64,000 nucleotides of DNA from positions 51,189,340 through 51,253,339 of the forward strand of contig CM049322.1 of assembly GCA_026874595.1 (NCBI GenBank), given 5' to 3'. This DNA comes from Sipunculus nudus (taxonomy: Eukaryota; Annelida; Sipuncula; Golfingiida; Sipunculidae). Positions 33,687 through 48,436 of the stretch are shown here, one piece after another (position 1 is the first letter of the stretch; each line of letters opens with the position of its first letter). Both the position numbers and the translations under genes were made by a program. The notes beneath the pieces are model-generated. The model saw nothing but the letters and a program-made list of their open reading frames with translations. It had not been told where the DNA came from and did not search any database.

Positions 33687-36600
33687 CTGAAGGAAAAACA
33701 AATGAATGTTATATCAAAATGCAGAGTGTTGTATATAACTAGGGACCCATGGGTCTCGACGCTCAGCTGCATTGATCTGTAAGGATATATGTTTATGAGG
33801 TTTTCCAAAATATTGGTCCTGTGATCAGTTTGAAGCCAACCTGTCTACCCAAACTGGAGTTATTATCCATAAACTAATTTGTGAATGGATGGGCCCTGTG
33901 ACCTTAACCTTTGGCCTTATGACCCCAAAATCAAAAGGAAACTTCCCCTATTGGCAGGTGCACCACATGTTGATGATGAAAGGATTGAGAAGTAAAATTT
34001 GGCTTAAAATGCATCCACAATCTTTCTAAAGTAGTTTGTCCTGTGACCTTGACCTTTGATCTCATGCCCCCTAGAATCAACAGTTCTTACTTTAGTGGTG
34101 GGCATACATAAGTCAAGTTTGAAACCAATATGTCAAACTAATCTGGAGTTATCATCTGGAAACTAATTTGTGAACAGATAGCCCCTGTGACCTTGACCTT
34201 TGACCATGTGACCCCAAATTAATTTATGCTCTCCCCATAATGATAAGTCAGCTAAATGTGCAAAATGGAAAGTTTGATAGATGAAAAGCTTGGCTTAAAA
34301 TGCAACCATAATCTTTTTATAAAAGTGAGTCCTGTGACCTTGACCTTTGACCTCATGACCCCAAAATCATATAGGTTCTTGTGGTGGGCCATATGTAAGT
34401 CAAGTTTGAAAACCATGTGTCAATACAACCTGGAGTTATCATCTGGAAACAAATTAGTGTGGATGGACAGACAGACAGACAAGCAGATAGACAGACAGGG
34501 TGATAACTATATGGCATCCACTTGTGATCAATAAACACACCAGGTTTTGGGACACTAGATGTAATTACAGCTGAGAAACTGACATGATTGTTGTCATTTT
34601 ATAGTGAAAAAATTTTTTAAATATTTGTTAAAATAACAAAAAATACAGGTGGCGCCACCACTTTTTGGGAACTGACAAAACTAGTCATGGTCAATATTCA
34701 AGGCAAGATTCATGAAAATCCATGCATTTATTATCAAGATATTGGAGGTTTTGTATTATATTTTTTATTATTCTAGTGGGTACCTTCAAGCCCCATAGCT
34801 TGAAGGATATAGGTCGCAGTGACCTAATTTCAGGTTTCAAAGGAGATTTTTTATTAACTCCCTGGATGTTCACTTAAAAGATTCTAGGTCCAGCAGTTAG
34901 GATTTTTGCCTTGCTAACGGACGGCCGGACGGACGACGGACAAAGCGCCATTCCTATACCTCAGTTGACTTAAAGTCAGCTGAGCTAAAAATGCAAAGCG
35001 GTGTGATCCTCTCTGACTGTTCTAGAGTGCCTGTACATCGTTGGTTGCATTGATATCATGTGTAGTTATTTAATACTATGGATTGCTGGGCCTTAGGCTT
35101 ATATTGCCCTGGCCTTAGGCTGATATGCAAACCCTCAGGCGAATATTAATGCAATATAGGCAACACGGAACATTCTGGCTGATAACAAAGAAATATAAAA
35201 GAAATTAAAGACAAATTGTTTGGATATAACAAAACATTTATGGTATGACCATATAACAAATGACCAATGGGTCACTTGGTGAAAAGATTGGCCTGTAACG
35301 TTATTACACATGACCAAATTTATAATTGACGGACAAAGCGCCATTCCTATACCTCAGTTGACTTACAGTCAGCTGAGCTAAAAATGCATAGCGGTGTGAG
35401 CTGATGCTGTCACATAAATGATTTATTACATAAGGAAAAATGTCAAAATTTATGTGTAAAGCAGTGTCTGGATTGGCCTCATGCAGTTATTTAAGATAAG
35501 ATTCGTTTCAGTCACATTGACTAACCTTGCCTGAGACACTAGTAGAGGACACCTCTCCTCTTTCCAAGTCTGAAGATGTTTCCGTTGGAATGGTAGAGTC
35601 TTCTCCGGAAGAGGATCCCATGACACTCTTAACAAATCCTGCCACATCTACATCTTTGTACAGCTGCAGAAACTGGTGTTGAAGTAACTGCTGGAGGTCT
35701 GGTCTATTTTGCCTGTTTTTCTGTAAACTGTAGGAAACATTGAAAAACAGAGACACATTACCATAGTAATTGACTTTGGTCAATAAAAAGATCGAATTCT
35801 TGTCTCTGTATCAAGGTACAGCAGGTATAATCATGAGTAAGTTCTTTTTTTGGTTTTGGAAGAAAACAAGTGACCCATGGGTGATGACGCTCAGCTGACT
35901 AGGAAGACATTCACAAAAGGACTTTTATCATCTGAATGCCAAATTTTGTAGGTGGTATTCCCATTCAAGCGAAGCATAGCTGGGAGGATACGGATAACAG
36001 AGACCAACTTTCGGGTTTTCAAAGAGATTTTTCATGGGCCTCTCTGGATGTCAAGTTAGAAGATTCTAGGGGCAATGGTTACTATTTGTGTCCTGTTAAC
36101 GGACGACCGCATCTTTGGTAAAAAAAACAGAGAAAAAATGCGCAAAAAATTGAAAAAAATTCAGATGGCGACACCAGTCGGCAATAACTGATGAAAAACT
36201 ACCTGATGAATATGCTTGCAAAGAACCATAGTGATCAATGCATTGTTTGTTCAGATACTGGAGCTTTTGTAACAAATTTTTAATTATTTTGGGAGTTCTT
36301 CTGAGCCATATAGCTCGGAGGATATGGGTAACAGAGACTTAATTCCAAGTTTTTAAGGTGATTTTTTTACCTCCCTAAATGTCAAATTAGAAGATTCTAG
36401 GTCCAATGGTTACAATTTGAGCCCTGTTAAATGACAACCACATCTCTGAAATGAAAACAACCAAAATTGGAAAAAATACAGTTGGCGCCACCAGTTTGCA
36501 GGAACTGATGAAACTTCTTGATCAATATGCATGCAAAATATTATGGTGGTTACTGCAAAAGTTATTTAGATACTGGAGCTTTTGTATAAAGTTTTTAATT

Positions 36601-36937
36601 ATTCTCGGAGGTACGGGTAACAGAGACCAAATTTCAGGTTTCCTAGGAGATTTCATGGACCTCCCTAGATGTCAAGTTAAAAGATTCTAGGTCTAGCAGT
36701 AATGATTTTTGCCAGATTAACGAATGGACAGATGGACAGACACTGGACAAAGAGTGATCGCCTAAGCTCAGATGACTTGAAGTCAACTGAGCTAAAAAAA
36801 CTGTCCACCATGAGGCTATACATGACTTGTTGCACACATAATTTTACATTTACGATAAAGAGTCAATTGTTTGACTCAAAATAATCACATATTTTAAGAG
36901 AAAAGAGTATAAATAGAAGGGAAATTTGAATCAAATA

Positions 36938-36994
<57 letters not shown>

Positions 36995-37715
36995 GAGTTA
37001 CCCTCCATTGTAAAGTGCTCTATGGCCTACAGACTAGGCCAGAGCGATATATCTCTGAAGAAAAACAACACTGTAAATTCACAACAGTCTGTTTCACGGA
37101 ATGCGACCCGATCATCAGGTGAATGTGGTTAGAATGAAGCTAACGATGTGGTTTGAAAAGCCGAGACTTTACGAGATTACGAGATTATGCTTTGTGCGAT
37201 AGGGGGGGGGGCATGTGAAAGACTAACACTGATCCTATTGTCGTCAGGGGCAAAATAGGATAGGTCGGGGTATTATACATAAATATATTTATTGTGTATT
37301 TTCATAGTATATGTGTATTTATATCATATGTATACTACTGATACTTTCACTGCTTCCAGGACCCTATTGCAAATCATTTTAATATGCTAATTGAGCATCC
37401 TGGCAATATATCTTTGTATTATATATTAACATTAAAACAACAACAAACCTCTTTCCCCTGTTATGTTCCAGTATTGCACGTGTACCCCGACCAATCCTAT
37501 TGTGCCCCCGAGGACAATAGGATCAGTGTCAGTCTTTCACATGCCACCCTCCCCCCCCCCCCCGAGTCGCACAAAGCATAATCTCGTTATCTCTCGTAAA
37601 GTCTCGGCTTTTCAAACCACGTCGTTAGCTTCATTCTAACCACTTTCACCTGATGATTGGGTCGCATCCCGTGAGACAGACTGTTGTGAATTTACAGTGT
37701 TGTTTTTCTTAAAAG

Positions 37716-37773
<58 letters not shown>

Positions 37774-40700
37774 TATTCAAATGATAATTGTCAGTTCTTT
37801 TTTTCTGTTCTTCGAGATGAAGTTAGATGAAAGAAAGAGTAAGGTATGCATGTTTCATCCAAGAGCTTACGTTAAATTGATCATGCAGTCGTTTGCAACA
37901 TATAATATGCGACAACACTGCAGTATAACCTAAAGAAGCTGAGTAGCTTGGGAGGCGTGCCATATTGTCTGAATAATTTTTATCTAAACATATATCTGCC
38001 TGGTGCATGATTAGCTATCTCATGAATGGATCTCACTTTTGGTTTTGGCCTTAAAATATAAAAAATGCCATACAGGTATCATTCCCCTCATACAATTTGA
38101 CTCAAATCCATCATGCATTCAGTCTTTTTATTTTGTCAATTATGTTTTCCTGGACCCTGGCATAATTGATGCACAATGAGGTGTTTTAATTTTAACACTC
38201 AACTCATCTCCTTTATCCTGGTCTTGGGAAGGATATCCACAAAAAATGAACTTTCAGGTGTGTAGGACAGAAAGGGAGAGGGAGATTTTAAAATAGTGTG
38301 AAGTGCAGTACTAATTTATTGACAGAGTTTGCATAAAAATAATCTCACCATACGGCAACAAAATCCTGAAATTTGGAGGAAAACCCCTCAGCTGGAAGTC
38401 TAGGAGGTTCTGCTTGGTGTATTTGTTTTTGTAGTTCACGCAGACATGAGCATGCTGGGTATGGAAACTTGCCTGTTGCTACCTCGACCTATAACCAATA
38501 TGAAAGATGCCACACTATGTAAGAACAGGATCAATTATTTCAACACAATATTTAAACACATCAATCTTTTTTAAATATCTGATCTTAAATCAGAATGGAA
38601 TTGTTTGATTCTTTTTATTTTAATCTAACCTTTTATCTCCTTTTCATTTGGTTCAAACTCATAAGAGAAGATAGTTCCCTTATGGTTGTTTTAGATATTT
38701 TATTGATACTGAATATGCACATATAAATCACATAATACAAGCATCAGTGGGATTAAGTGCAAGCTACTTAAAGCTTACCTCGACTCTCTCCCGAATGTTT
38801 CCATTAACAGTATACGATGGCAGTATTCAGAGTGTTTGGATGTGAGTGAGTTTAGGTGAGGTAGGGTGGTATGGATGTTGGGTAAGTGAAGGCAAGTTGT
38901 AAATTTTCTTAGTAAGAATGGAAGAAATTGTTCATTTGTTCTTTTTTTATTTAATTTAATTAATTATTTGGAAGACAAGTATTTAAAATTGTTTTTGTTT
39001 CATTTTTGTTTAAGGTCCTAGTATATTAGGACTAATTTTATGACTGAATTATGAATATCACTTTTAGGGGAAAAATATGTAGGGGAATATTATATTTTGA
39101 ACCTTTTTGTGTCTTCTATGTATGAAGATACTGCTTCAAAAATTTCTTCATTTCTGATGTGGCTTGCATAGGGATTTCCATAAAGAAGTTCTTCTACAGG
39201 TATATTTAGGGGGAGATGTTTACTTCTAGAGTTGACATGGAGGTGACACTGCAGTAGGTAATGTTCTGCGTTTTCTGTTTCGAATCCACATTGGCATTTG
39301 GAATCGTTTAATAAGTGTCTTCTATATAAATCATGGTTTAGATTACTGCACTGTGTTCTTAGCCGTGTGTGAATTAGCTGGGCTCTTCTTGATCCTGAAT
39401 TATAATATTTAGGTGGTTTGTTTTTAGCAATTTCTCTTGATATATTATTTTTTAGCAATTTACTGGTCTGGCAGTGTTTAAGTCTATTATCTAGTTTGTT
39501 CCATAGTCGTATAGATTTTGGTAGGAATGAGTTGTAGTACAGCTCTGTTCTAGAGAAAATGTTTTGTATATTGAGTAGAGCACTTGACCTTGTATTAAAG
39601 GTATAGTTTCTTGGTGGAGGTAATAGAAGGTAAAGGTACTTTGGAGTTTCTTGTTTTAACATTTTGTGTAGTTGGATGACCACAGAGTTTTCCCTACGTT
39701 TTTTTAATTGGGGCCAGCCTGTTTCTTTGTATAGTTTGGCATGGCTAGTTCCTCTGACACAGCCTGTCACAATCCTGGCAGCTTGTAGCTGCACTGCCTC
39801 CAATGTATCACTTTGCTCTTGTGTGCAGTTACACCACACAACATTGCTATATTCCAATATTGGCCTTATATAAGTGAAGTGTATGTTTTCAAGAGTTTTC
39901 CTATCAAGCATATATTTCAGTTTGCTTAGTATTAATACTTTAGAGTTTGCTTTGGCTTTTATATTTTCTATGTGATCATTCCATTTACAGTCCTTTCTGA
40001 ATGTTAATCCTAGATGTTTGTGACTGTTAAATTTATCTATTTTAATGCCATTTAAATATAGGTCTGGGTGAGAAGTTTTAGATGATTTAGATGAAAATAT
40101 TAAGGATTTGGTTTTCTTTGCGTTAAAAGTGACTAACCATTTTGTGGACCATTTAAATATTTTATCCAAGTCATTGTTTAATATTTTTTCTGCCAATGAT
40201 GGATTTTCTATGGTGAGATATAACATAGTATCATCAGCAAATAACCTAATATTGCTCACTATGTTTTCTGTGATGTCGTTGATGAATATTAAAAATAATA
40301 GGGGTCCCAGTATGGACCCTTGAGGTACTCCTGCATGAAGTGATCCCCAATTAGAAAGTTCATTTTCAATTATTACTCTTTGTTTCCTATTTTTTAAATA
40401 CTGTGCTAACCACCGAAGTAATTTTCCTTTAATTCCAACTGATGACAATTTGGTGAGGAGGCCTTCAGACCAGACCTTGTCAAAAGCTTTACTCATATCT
40501 AGGAATACAGCCTGCACTTCCTTGCCTTTATCAACGTCTTGGCAGATTGAATTGTATAGGTCAGACAGTTGGTATACTGTCGAGTCTCCTGGGATAAAGC
40601 CAGACTGATATGGGCTTATTATGTTATTCTCTTTTAAAAAGTTGTACATTTGGGCAAAGATTATTTTTTCAAAAAGTTTGCAAATACAGGATGTCAGTGA

Positions 40701-43700
40701 TATAGGTCTGTAATTAATTGGCATACTTTTTTCTCCATTTTTATAGATTGGTGATACGTTGGCCTTTTTCCATAGTGAGGGAAGTTGCCCTTTTTCCATT
40801 GACAAGTTAAAAAATTTCCGTAGTGGATAAACCAGTTCTTTGTGGCATTCCCGAAGGACGATTGGGGGCACTTCATCAGAGCCTTGGGACTTGTTACAGT
40901 TTAGACCTATCATTATTGATTCTAGTTCATTAATATCAATAATGATGTTGTCAAGTCTATTTCTATTTTTACTAGCTAGGAATGGTGTGGATGAATTGTT
41001 TTCTTGAATTATTGTTTGTTTAATAAATTGTTCATTTAATAAATTTGCCTTATCCTTTGACTCTGTTGCAAATGTTCCATCTTTATTGATAAGTGGAGGT
41101 AAGAGTTGTTGGTTATTACCCTTCATTAAGATATTTACAGCGTGACCTGTCTGGCTTTCTGTTTGCTCAAAATCAAGTTTTTTGCTCATAGCTTACAGAA
41201 TATGGGTTACCTAACTTTAGGAATCAACGGTTGCTTGCACAGAACCTCTATGGATGTCATATAAGAAGGTTTAGGTCCATCAGTTAAGTCTTGTGCCCTG
41301 CCGGACTGTCTGGGCCCTCATAATCATACTTTTGACCAATTTTTTGCAGAATACAGGTCACACTAACCTAAGTTCAGGTTCCAAGTAGATTTATAAAGAG
41401 CCTCCTTGGATATTGTGTTATAGGATTCTAGGCCTAACGGTAATAATTTGTGAACTGTCTTACTGTATGGCTGCTCAAAATCATTTTTGACCAGTCACTC
41501 ACAGAATATAGGTCATCATGACCTATTTCCAAGAAAAATTTCCCAAGACTTCCATGGACATTACATTAGAAGATTCTAGGGCTACCGGATACATCTTTTG
41601 TGGACCTTATTGTCTCGGTGCTCAAAACAATGTTTTTGGCCACTCACTCAAAAAATGTAGATCATCGTGACCTAGATTCAGTTAAGAAAAAAAAATGCCC
41701 AGAACCTCATTGCGAGGTTGCGTTTGAAGAATCTAGGCCTAAAAGATACAATTCGATCCCATCTGACTTTCAGGTGGTCTAAAAATTATGATTTTACCTA
41801 TAGCTCGCAGAATAAAGGTCACTCTGACCTAATAACAGGATATTTATCAGGGCTTCCCTGAATGTCACATAAGCAGATTCTAGGCTCAATTGATATACTT
41901 TGTGTTCCGTCTGACTCAAAATCATGTTTTCCAGTAGTAGCTCGCAGAATATAGGTCACCATGACCTAATATCAGCTTTCTGAGACTTGCCTAGGACCTC
42001 GGGGATGTACGGTCAGACGATTCTTGGTCTAATGGTTAAGGCTTTTGTCCTGTCAACATTCATTTGAAGGTCTCAAATAGAGAAAATGCGTAGAAATTAG
42101 AAAAAAAATGTGGTGCCACCTCAAGAACTGATGAAACACTCCATCATCAATATGCAGGAAAAGAATCGATCATGACAATCAATGCATTTAGTTATTCAGA
42201 CACTGGAGTTTTTGTATAAATTTTGAATTATTCCTGGGGGTAATTACAATTCCCATAGCTCAAAGGATATAGGTCGCAGTGAGATTTATTTGTAGACCTC
42301 CAAAGGTGAAGTTTCTAGGTCCAGCGGTTACCATTTTTATACTATTAAGGGGCAACAGGATGTACAGCCGGGCAAAGAGTGACCACAATAGCTGAGATGA
42401 CTTTCAGCCGGCTGACTTAATAAGCAGATTAATTGTTATTACCCCTGTATTTGTGCATATACCTACACACATAAAAATACTTGCACAAACACATCCACAT
42501 TCTGCCGAACATTTGCCATACGCATAGACCCACGACTTTATTGCAAGAAGGCGGTATAATTAACACAGTGACCTACTTTTTTTGTTAGGAGTTTTCTACT
42601 ACCCATCGCAAAATATACTGTGATATGATTGGAAAATATTACCAGTATTCCTACTGTGACCATTTCTGATTTTTTTTTAAATAATGACTTCTATGGAAGG
42701 CCAAAAAGGCTGTGATGCACATGTCAGTAAGCTATTTTTCATAGACCTTTTCATAAGTTTTCATATTACCTCAAGTGCAGCCGTATTCTCACTGTCAAAG
42801 AGGCTTAATAAAATGAAACATGTCACAGAATCATTATTAGGATTTAATAAGTAACTAAGTTAATAATGCCTACACCAGTGCACACATGGAGGGTTGACAC
42901 TGACTTGAAAAAGAGTTGTTCTCGACCCGTCATGAATATTGTTCAGGGCATCAGTTTTCATGTGTATAAATGTGAATGGCTGGTTATACAAACAAACCCC
43001 TGAAAATTACAATATTGTTTGAAAAAATAATCTGCTTACCCAAAAGATGATTCTCTGCCAAAGTGCTATATATAAGGTTATGCATAAACATTTATGCTGA
43101 CTGAACATTTATTATATGCAAATATCGTAGCAGGCCACAGATGGAAATTTCATTTATCATTTAAATGTAGAATTTTGTTTATGAATGCTCACCATCAATA
43201 TTCCAAGTGACCACACAGATGACTTTGTATCATACCATCGATAAAATTCAATTTCTTCTGGCTGAAAATACGATATTTCAGATATTATTTTTAACGATGT
43301 AGTATATGTAGTTTTGTCAGTGCTGATTCTAGAATCTGAAGGCATGAATGCACAAATGGGTATTGCACAGACTTCTTTATACAAAGAACATATTTCTTAA
43401 ATGGTATTCCAATGTTTTTACATATACTATCGTATCAGAATTACAGGTGAATATGTACGTCTACATGCTTTACAGATATAAGTATAGACACTGTATCCAT
43501 CACTGCTGGTGTTCCCAAACCTTATTTTACATTCACCAAAACCCTTCATCCAATCTGTGTTACTTAATTTATGTTTCTTGAATTCAAAATTGCATAAGCT
43601 GAATTTTTTTATTTTATAACAAGGCCTACAGGTCTAATGCGAACCTGTGCAATGGTTTATACACCAGGTATAATGCTTCAGTGCTTGGCCATTACTTTTC

Positions 43701-46700
43701 AAGTAGGCTTACATGTCTTGTATACAACAAAGGTATCAGAGATGTATACATATGCCAAATTTCAGGTTGATATCCCCTTCTGAGAAATAAGCATGGACAT
43801 ACACTGTGCAAAAATTATTTAGGTGGTGCCACCAGTCTTGTTTACGATAAAGCTTTACAATATGTATAAATTTGTCCAATTTCAGGCTGATATATCAAAT
43901 TCCTCTGGAGAAATAAGCAGGCACAAACACTGTTCAAAAGTCATTGTAGGTGGCGACACCTGTCTTGTGAACGAGAAAACCATCAAAGATGCATAGACAG
44001 GTGAAAATATCAGGCCAATACATCAAATATTTCAAGTTTGATGCACTGGGCTGACCAGGTTTAGGTGAGAAAGGCAGTTGCCTCGAGTGAACTGTGACAA
44101 ATTTCTGGCTCAAGCTGCTGCACTGAGTGAACTCTTGACCTGCACCTGGTTAGACTGAATGATATTTTGACCTCTACCTGGCTGCACTGAGTGAACTCTT
44201 GACCTGTTGCATAATCTGACACAGTTGGCAGTCTGTCAAAGCTATAAATAGAATCCAGCTAGTGCACTGAGTGAACTCTTGACCTGTTGCCTAATCTGAT
44301 ACAGTTGCCAGTCTGCAAAAGCTATAAATAGATCCAGGCTGACCTTTGGCCTGTTGCAAAATCTGAAATAGTTGGTAGTCTGTCAAGCTATTTAATCTGA
44401 AATCTAGTGGCATGATGTTATAGATGCTGATAAACTGGTGCCAGGCTAGATGTAACTGCTTCACACAGCTTACAAATATGGTTAAATGATTCAATTCAGT
44501 CTCCATAATTCAGCCAAAAATCATTCATGTGGAACCATTAAAGACAATTATTATAAGAATTTTTGTGGGGATTATTCTTGTAAAATATTAAACAAATTGG
44601 CTTCAGTGGCATCAGTCGAAAAATGTTTTGCTGGTTTATCACTCAAATAGGAAGATACAGCGAACTGGCTAAGTTCAGCTTCCCGTAACTCAGCCAAAAA
44701 GCACTGAACCAAAACCATTTGAACAAACTTGAATTATCAAAATCTAAGGATAATTAATGTGTGAGATTTAAGAATCTGGCCCGTTGGTTTTTGAGAAGAA
44801 GTTCTTTGTAGACACTGAGCTAAAATGGGCTGTTATTGCATATGACTCAATTCAACTACTCATAACTCAGCTAAAAGACACTAAACAGAGACCATTTGAA
44901 AAAACTTCAGAAAGCACTACCCTAGGATCATTTCTGTGTGATGTTAAACAATTTGGCCAATTGGTTTCAGAGAAGAAGTTCTTCGTAGAACTCAGTATGA
45001 TACAGGCACTGATGACCCCCGTACAAAAAAAGCGGATGCAGGTTGCGCCACCAATACCTCAGTTTCAGATATGACTCATGTGACCAACATTGGCATAAAA
45101 TTAGGTGATGATAGCTCCAGCCTTTCTGAGATTGAAATTTTAGTATGCTTTTCTTGACAGATGACTAAGTTGAACTTCCTGTAACTCTGCTAAAAAGCAT
45201 CAAACTGGAACCATCCGTACAAACTTGAGAGAGATGGTATAAGAGATTATTTCTGTGAAGTATTGAACAATTTGGCTGGACCGTATTGGAGGAGAAGATA
45301 TAGTTTTTCAGATGGCTAATTTTTGGCATAAAATTTTATGATGCTAGCCCCTTTTTCGAGAAAGTATGGGTTAACGTACAGACAACGGATGACGAACGCC
45401 GAACAACGCCACACCATCGCATTAGCTCACAGGTTCGCTAAAAATGTCACAATCAATGGATCAACATGCTTTAATGGGGAATCTCTGACTTTTCATTGTC
45501 TTTTAATCATTAATAAAATAGGGGTGGTTTTAACCACACATTGCCAAATTTAGGAATTGTCCTGTTCCCCATACGATTTGCCCTGTTATTCTTACAGCCA
45601 TGTATGTTTTGGCTCCATCCATCATGGCCTTGGTATTATAAGCCACCGAGAAAGGGCTGCCCCATAGGTGACTTATTTTGACCTCTCCACTATCATTGAT
45701 GAGTATTTTTGAAGGTTTCAGGTTCCTAGGGTCATGGTCTGCCTGAGTTCGGAGATAAAGCAACCCTTTGACAACCTGAAACAAACATCAGATGTGAAAT
45801 GATGATATATAAACACAATGCAGAGTTACAGCTGAGTACTATAAAATTAATCATGTGTGAGCATTGCACACTTTAATGACTCCATGTCATTTGACCACAA
45901 GATTCAGAAGAACTAACAGCCTGCAAAATATAAATGATGGTTTATAGCTCAGCTGACCATAGGTCATCTGAGCGAGAGCTACCAGCCTTTGTTCCTCGCA
46001 TGCCTGTCCTTCCATCTGTTAAAAGGGCTCAAATCTTAATCACTTGACCTAGCAATGTTTTATATAATATCTAAGTGGCTCATGGTAGACTTACTTGCAT
46101 AGAAAATATGTGGTCATTTCTACCTATATTATGTGAGTTAAAAGAGTTTTTCTGATTTTAACTCTCAAATAATCTAACTTGTGTGATTACTTTGGGCGGT
46201 AAAGCAAACTTTGCACTAAGCAGAAATTGAGACATTTTACATTATTTGCATATATTATATTGTTACCATGTAAAAAAATGAAATTCTTTACATTCAAAAA
46301 ATATGTGCTTTACCTTTAATGCTGCTATTGGAAGACAGTGCATAATGTATAAGCCTCATTCATATTGAAAATCTAAAAAAAATCTGTAAATGGTTTCTTG
46401 ACAGCTGCTGCGGACACATTTAAAAAATACATATGTGGCATCTGATTTACACCTAAAATTCATATTTAAAAAAAAATATCTTGTGGTTGCTTGGTAAGTT
46501 TTGAAATGTGGTAAGCTTGATCATCATAGATAGCCCTTTCAGCTGTGAAGGACAGGTGGTGCCATCTACATCTCAATTTTTATGCTTTTTTTGTAATTAT
46601 TATGCTCGAGAATAACAACTTGCCCATTATTAACAAGGCTCATATCAAAACCGTTTGAACTACACAGCATTGTTGTCCTGTAAGACATAAAGGAAATCGG

Positions 46701-48375
46701 CCAAGCCAGTGCTTCAGAACTGTCACAAATACATCACACAATATTAACTTTAATGTTGTTGTATGAAATGTGTACTTTAGATAAAAATGCATTGATCTAT
46801 GGTAAATGAATACTGATCATGGATAGACATTTCAGCTGTGTTGTCGCCTTCTGCATTTTCTTTAATTTTACAAATTTGGCTGCACAAGGTCTCAAATGCG
46901 GGAAGTCTAGGCAGCAAGCAATATTGGGGATGGAGTATCTGAGTCTGCTCAGCCGACTTTGTCCGCTGCCAGGACGCATCCTAATGAATGCAGAAGAGAA
47001 TACATCACCATATACAAATGGGCACCTATCAGCAGAACAGGCTATAATACGAATATAGTACGAATCCTTATGCCATTTTAAGGAAGTACTCGTTTATACT
47101 TATTGTGTACTCTAGAAAGTACTCATGAGTACAAGCAAAGAAAAGCTGACCGACATCTAGTCCTAGAATGAAATGTAATTCAAAGTGATTTAATTAATGT
47201 TCACAATGGGCTCAAATTTACAACATAGGATGAATTGGAATTATTAAAAAAAAATTAAACCTTCATGAATAAAGAGGCTTCTATGATTGAAGAAAAATAT
47301 TTTATCTGAATAATCTTCCAATGATGAGCAAGATTTTCTACTGGTTCAATGTTACCTTAGCTCCTTATAAAACTGGTAGGATTTGTGCCCATTTAAAACA
47401 ATTCAGATGATGATGTATATACCCTTCCAAGATTACTGTATGACAAGATTAGTTAAACAATTTAAAATCACAACTTTCAGCCTTGTGAATAATAGCCCAC
47501 CACAGTATTCGTTGAAAGTAAGGTTAATAAATTGAAATATGATATACTTACTGCAAATGCAACCTTTCCTATAACTTTCTCTGGTATTGTCTGGCCATTT
47601 TCCTGAACTTTCTTGTAAAGTCTATCCAAGGAAGTGTCCATAACCTCCATGCATACCCAAATATCCTTCTGTAAAAAATAAATATGTATCCTTGATTACT
47701 GTCTATGCCAAGAGGGGATATGTGTTCATCCCGATTGGTGCAAATGCTTACAAGTATGAATCTTCTTTAACAACATATCGCACGCAATCATGAATGCATT
47801 TTCATGATATTTTCAAGGCACTTTAGCAATTGGCCAAATGATTAGATTTTGGTGTTGATCTGGCACGATTCAAGAACATCATCAAAGAATATTCACAAAT
47901 GAAAGGTTACTTCTGCAGAAATGGACCCAGGAATATGGACTGAAACTGTGAATGCATGTAGAGTTTTGGGAGCATCCCACAATAGGGACCCACACATGGC
48001 GGAGACTTGCATTCCTTAGAATGCAGTTTTCCAGGATATGACCTATACCCCTTAGGGAGAGCTTGGAGATTGTGTGTTGGAAACTCAGCCGAGGTGGTGA
48101 GACTTTTCACCCAACAATGGTGAGCACCCTATATGCTTAATGAGGATACAGTGCCCAATGGCCGTGTTTCACTCCGAACAGGTGCACCTTACGGGGGTTC
48201 CTTGGTGGTATTACCTAGCAATGGGGGTGATTACACACCCAGGAGCAGCAGGTTCAGTAGTCACTGGGCCTGCATGTGACGGGGCAGGGTCTAATAACCA
48301 CCCAGGTATGTAAATTCTATAGATGTACATATATACTTAGTCAAGCCAGCATTTAAAAAATAGAGGCAGTTAACT

Positions 48376-48436
<61 letters not shown>

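Noticed and set aside
34256-36884. Several 60-90 codon frames over the repeat arrays
   Set aside because: They run through repeat cassettes and their GACAGACAGACA tails; no known family and no exon borders.
37561-37716. CRISPR-like or rDNA structure in repeat regions
   Set aside because: The inverted repeat is a single palindromic element with a loop, and the window is eukaryotic; no array of equal repeats with unique spacers is present.
44784-45074. 96-codon plus-strand frame
   Set aside because: Lies in repeated modules sharing the CAGCCAAAAA motif. The modules repeat with frame changes, so the frame is not selected.
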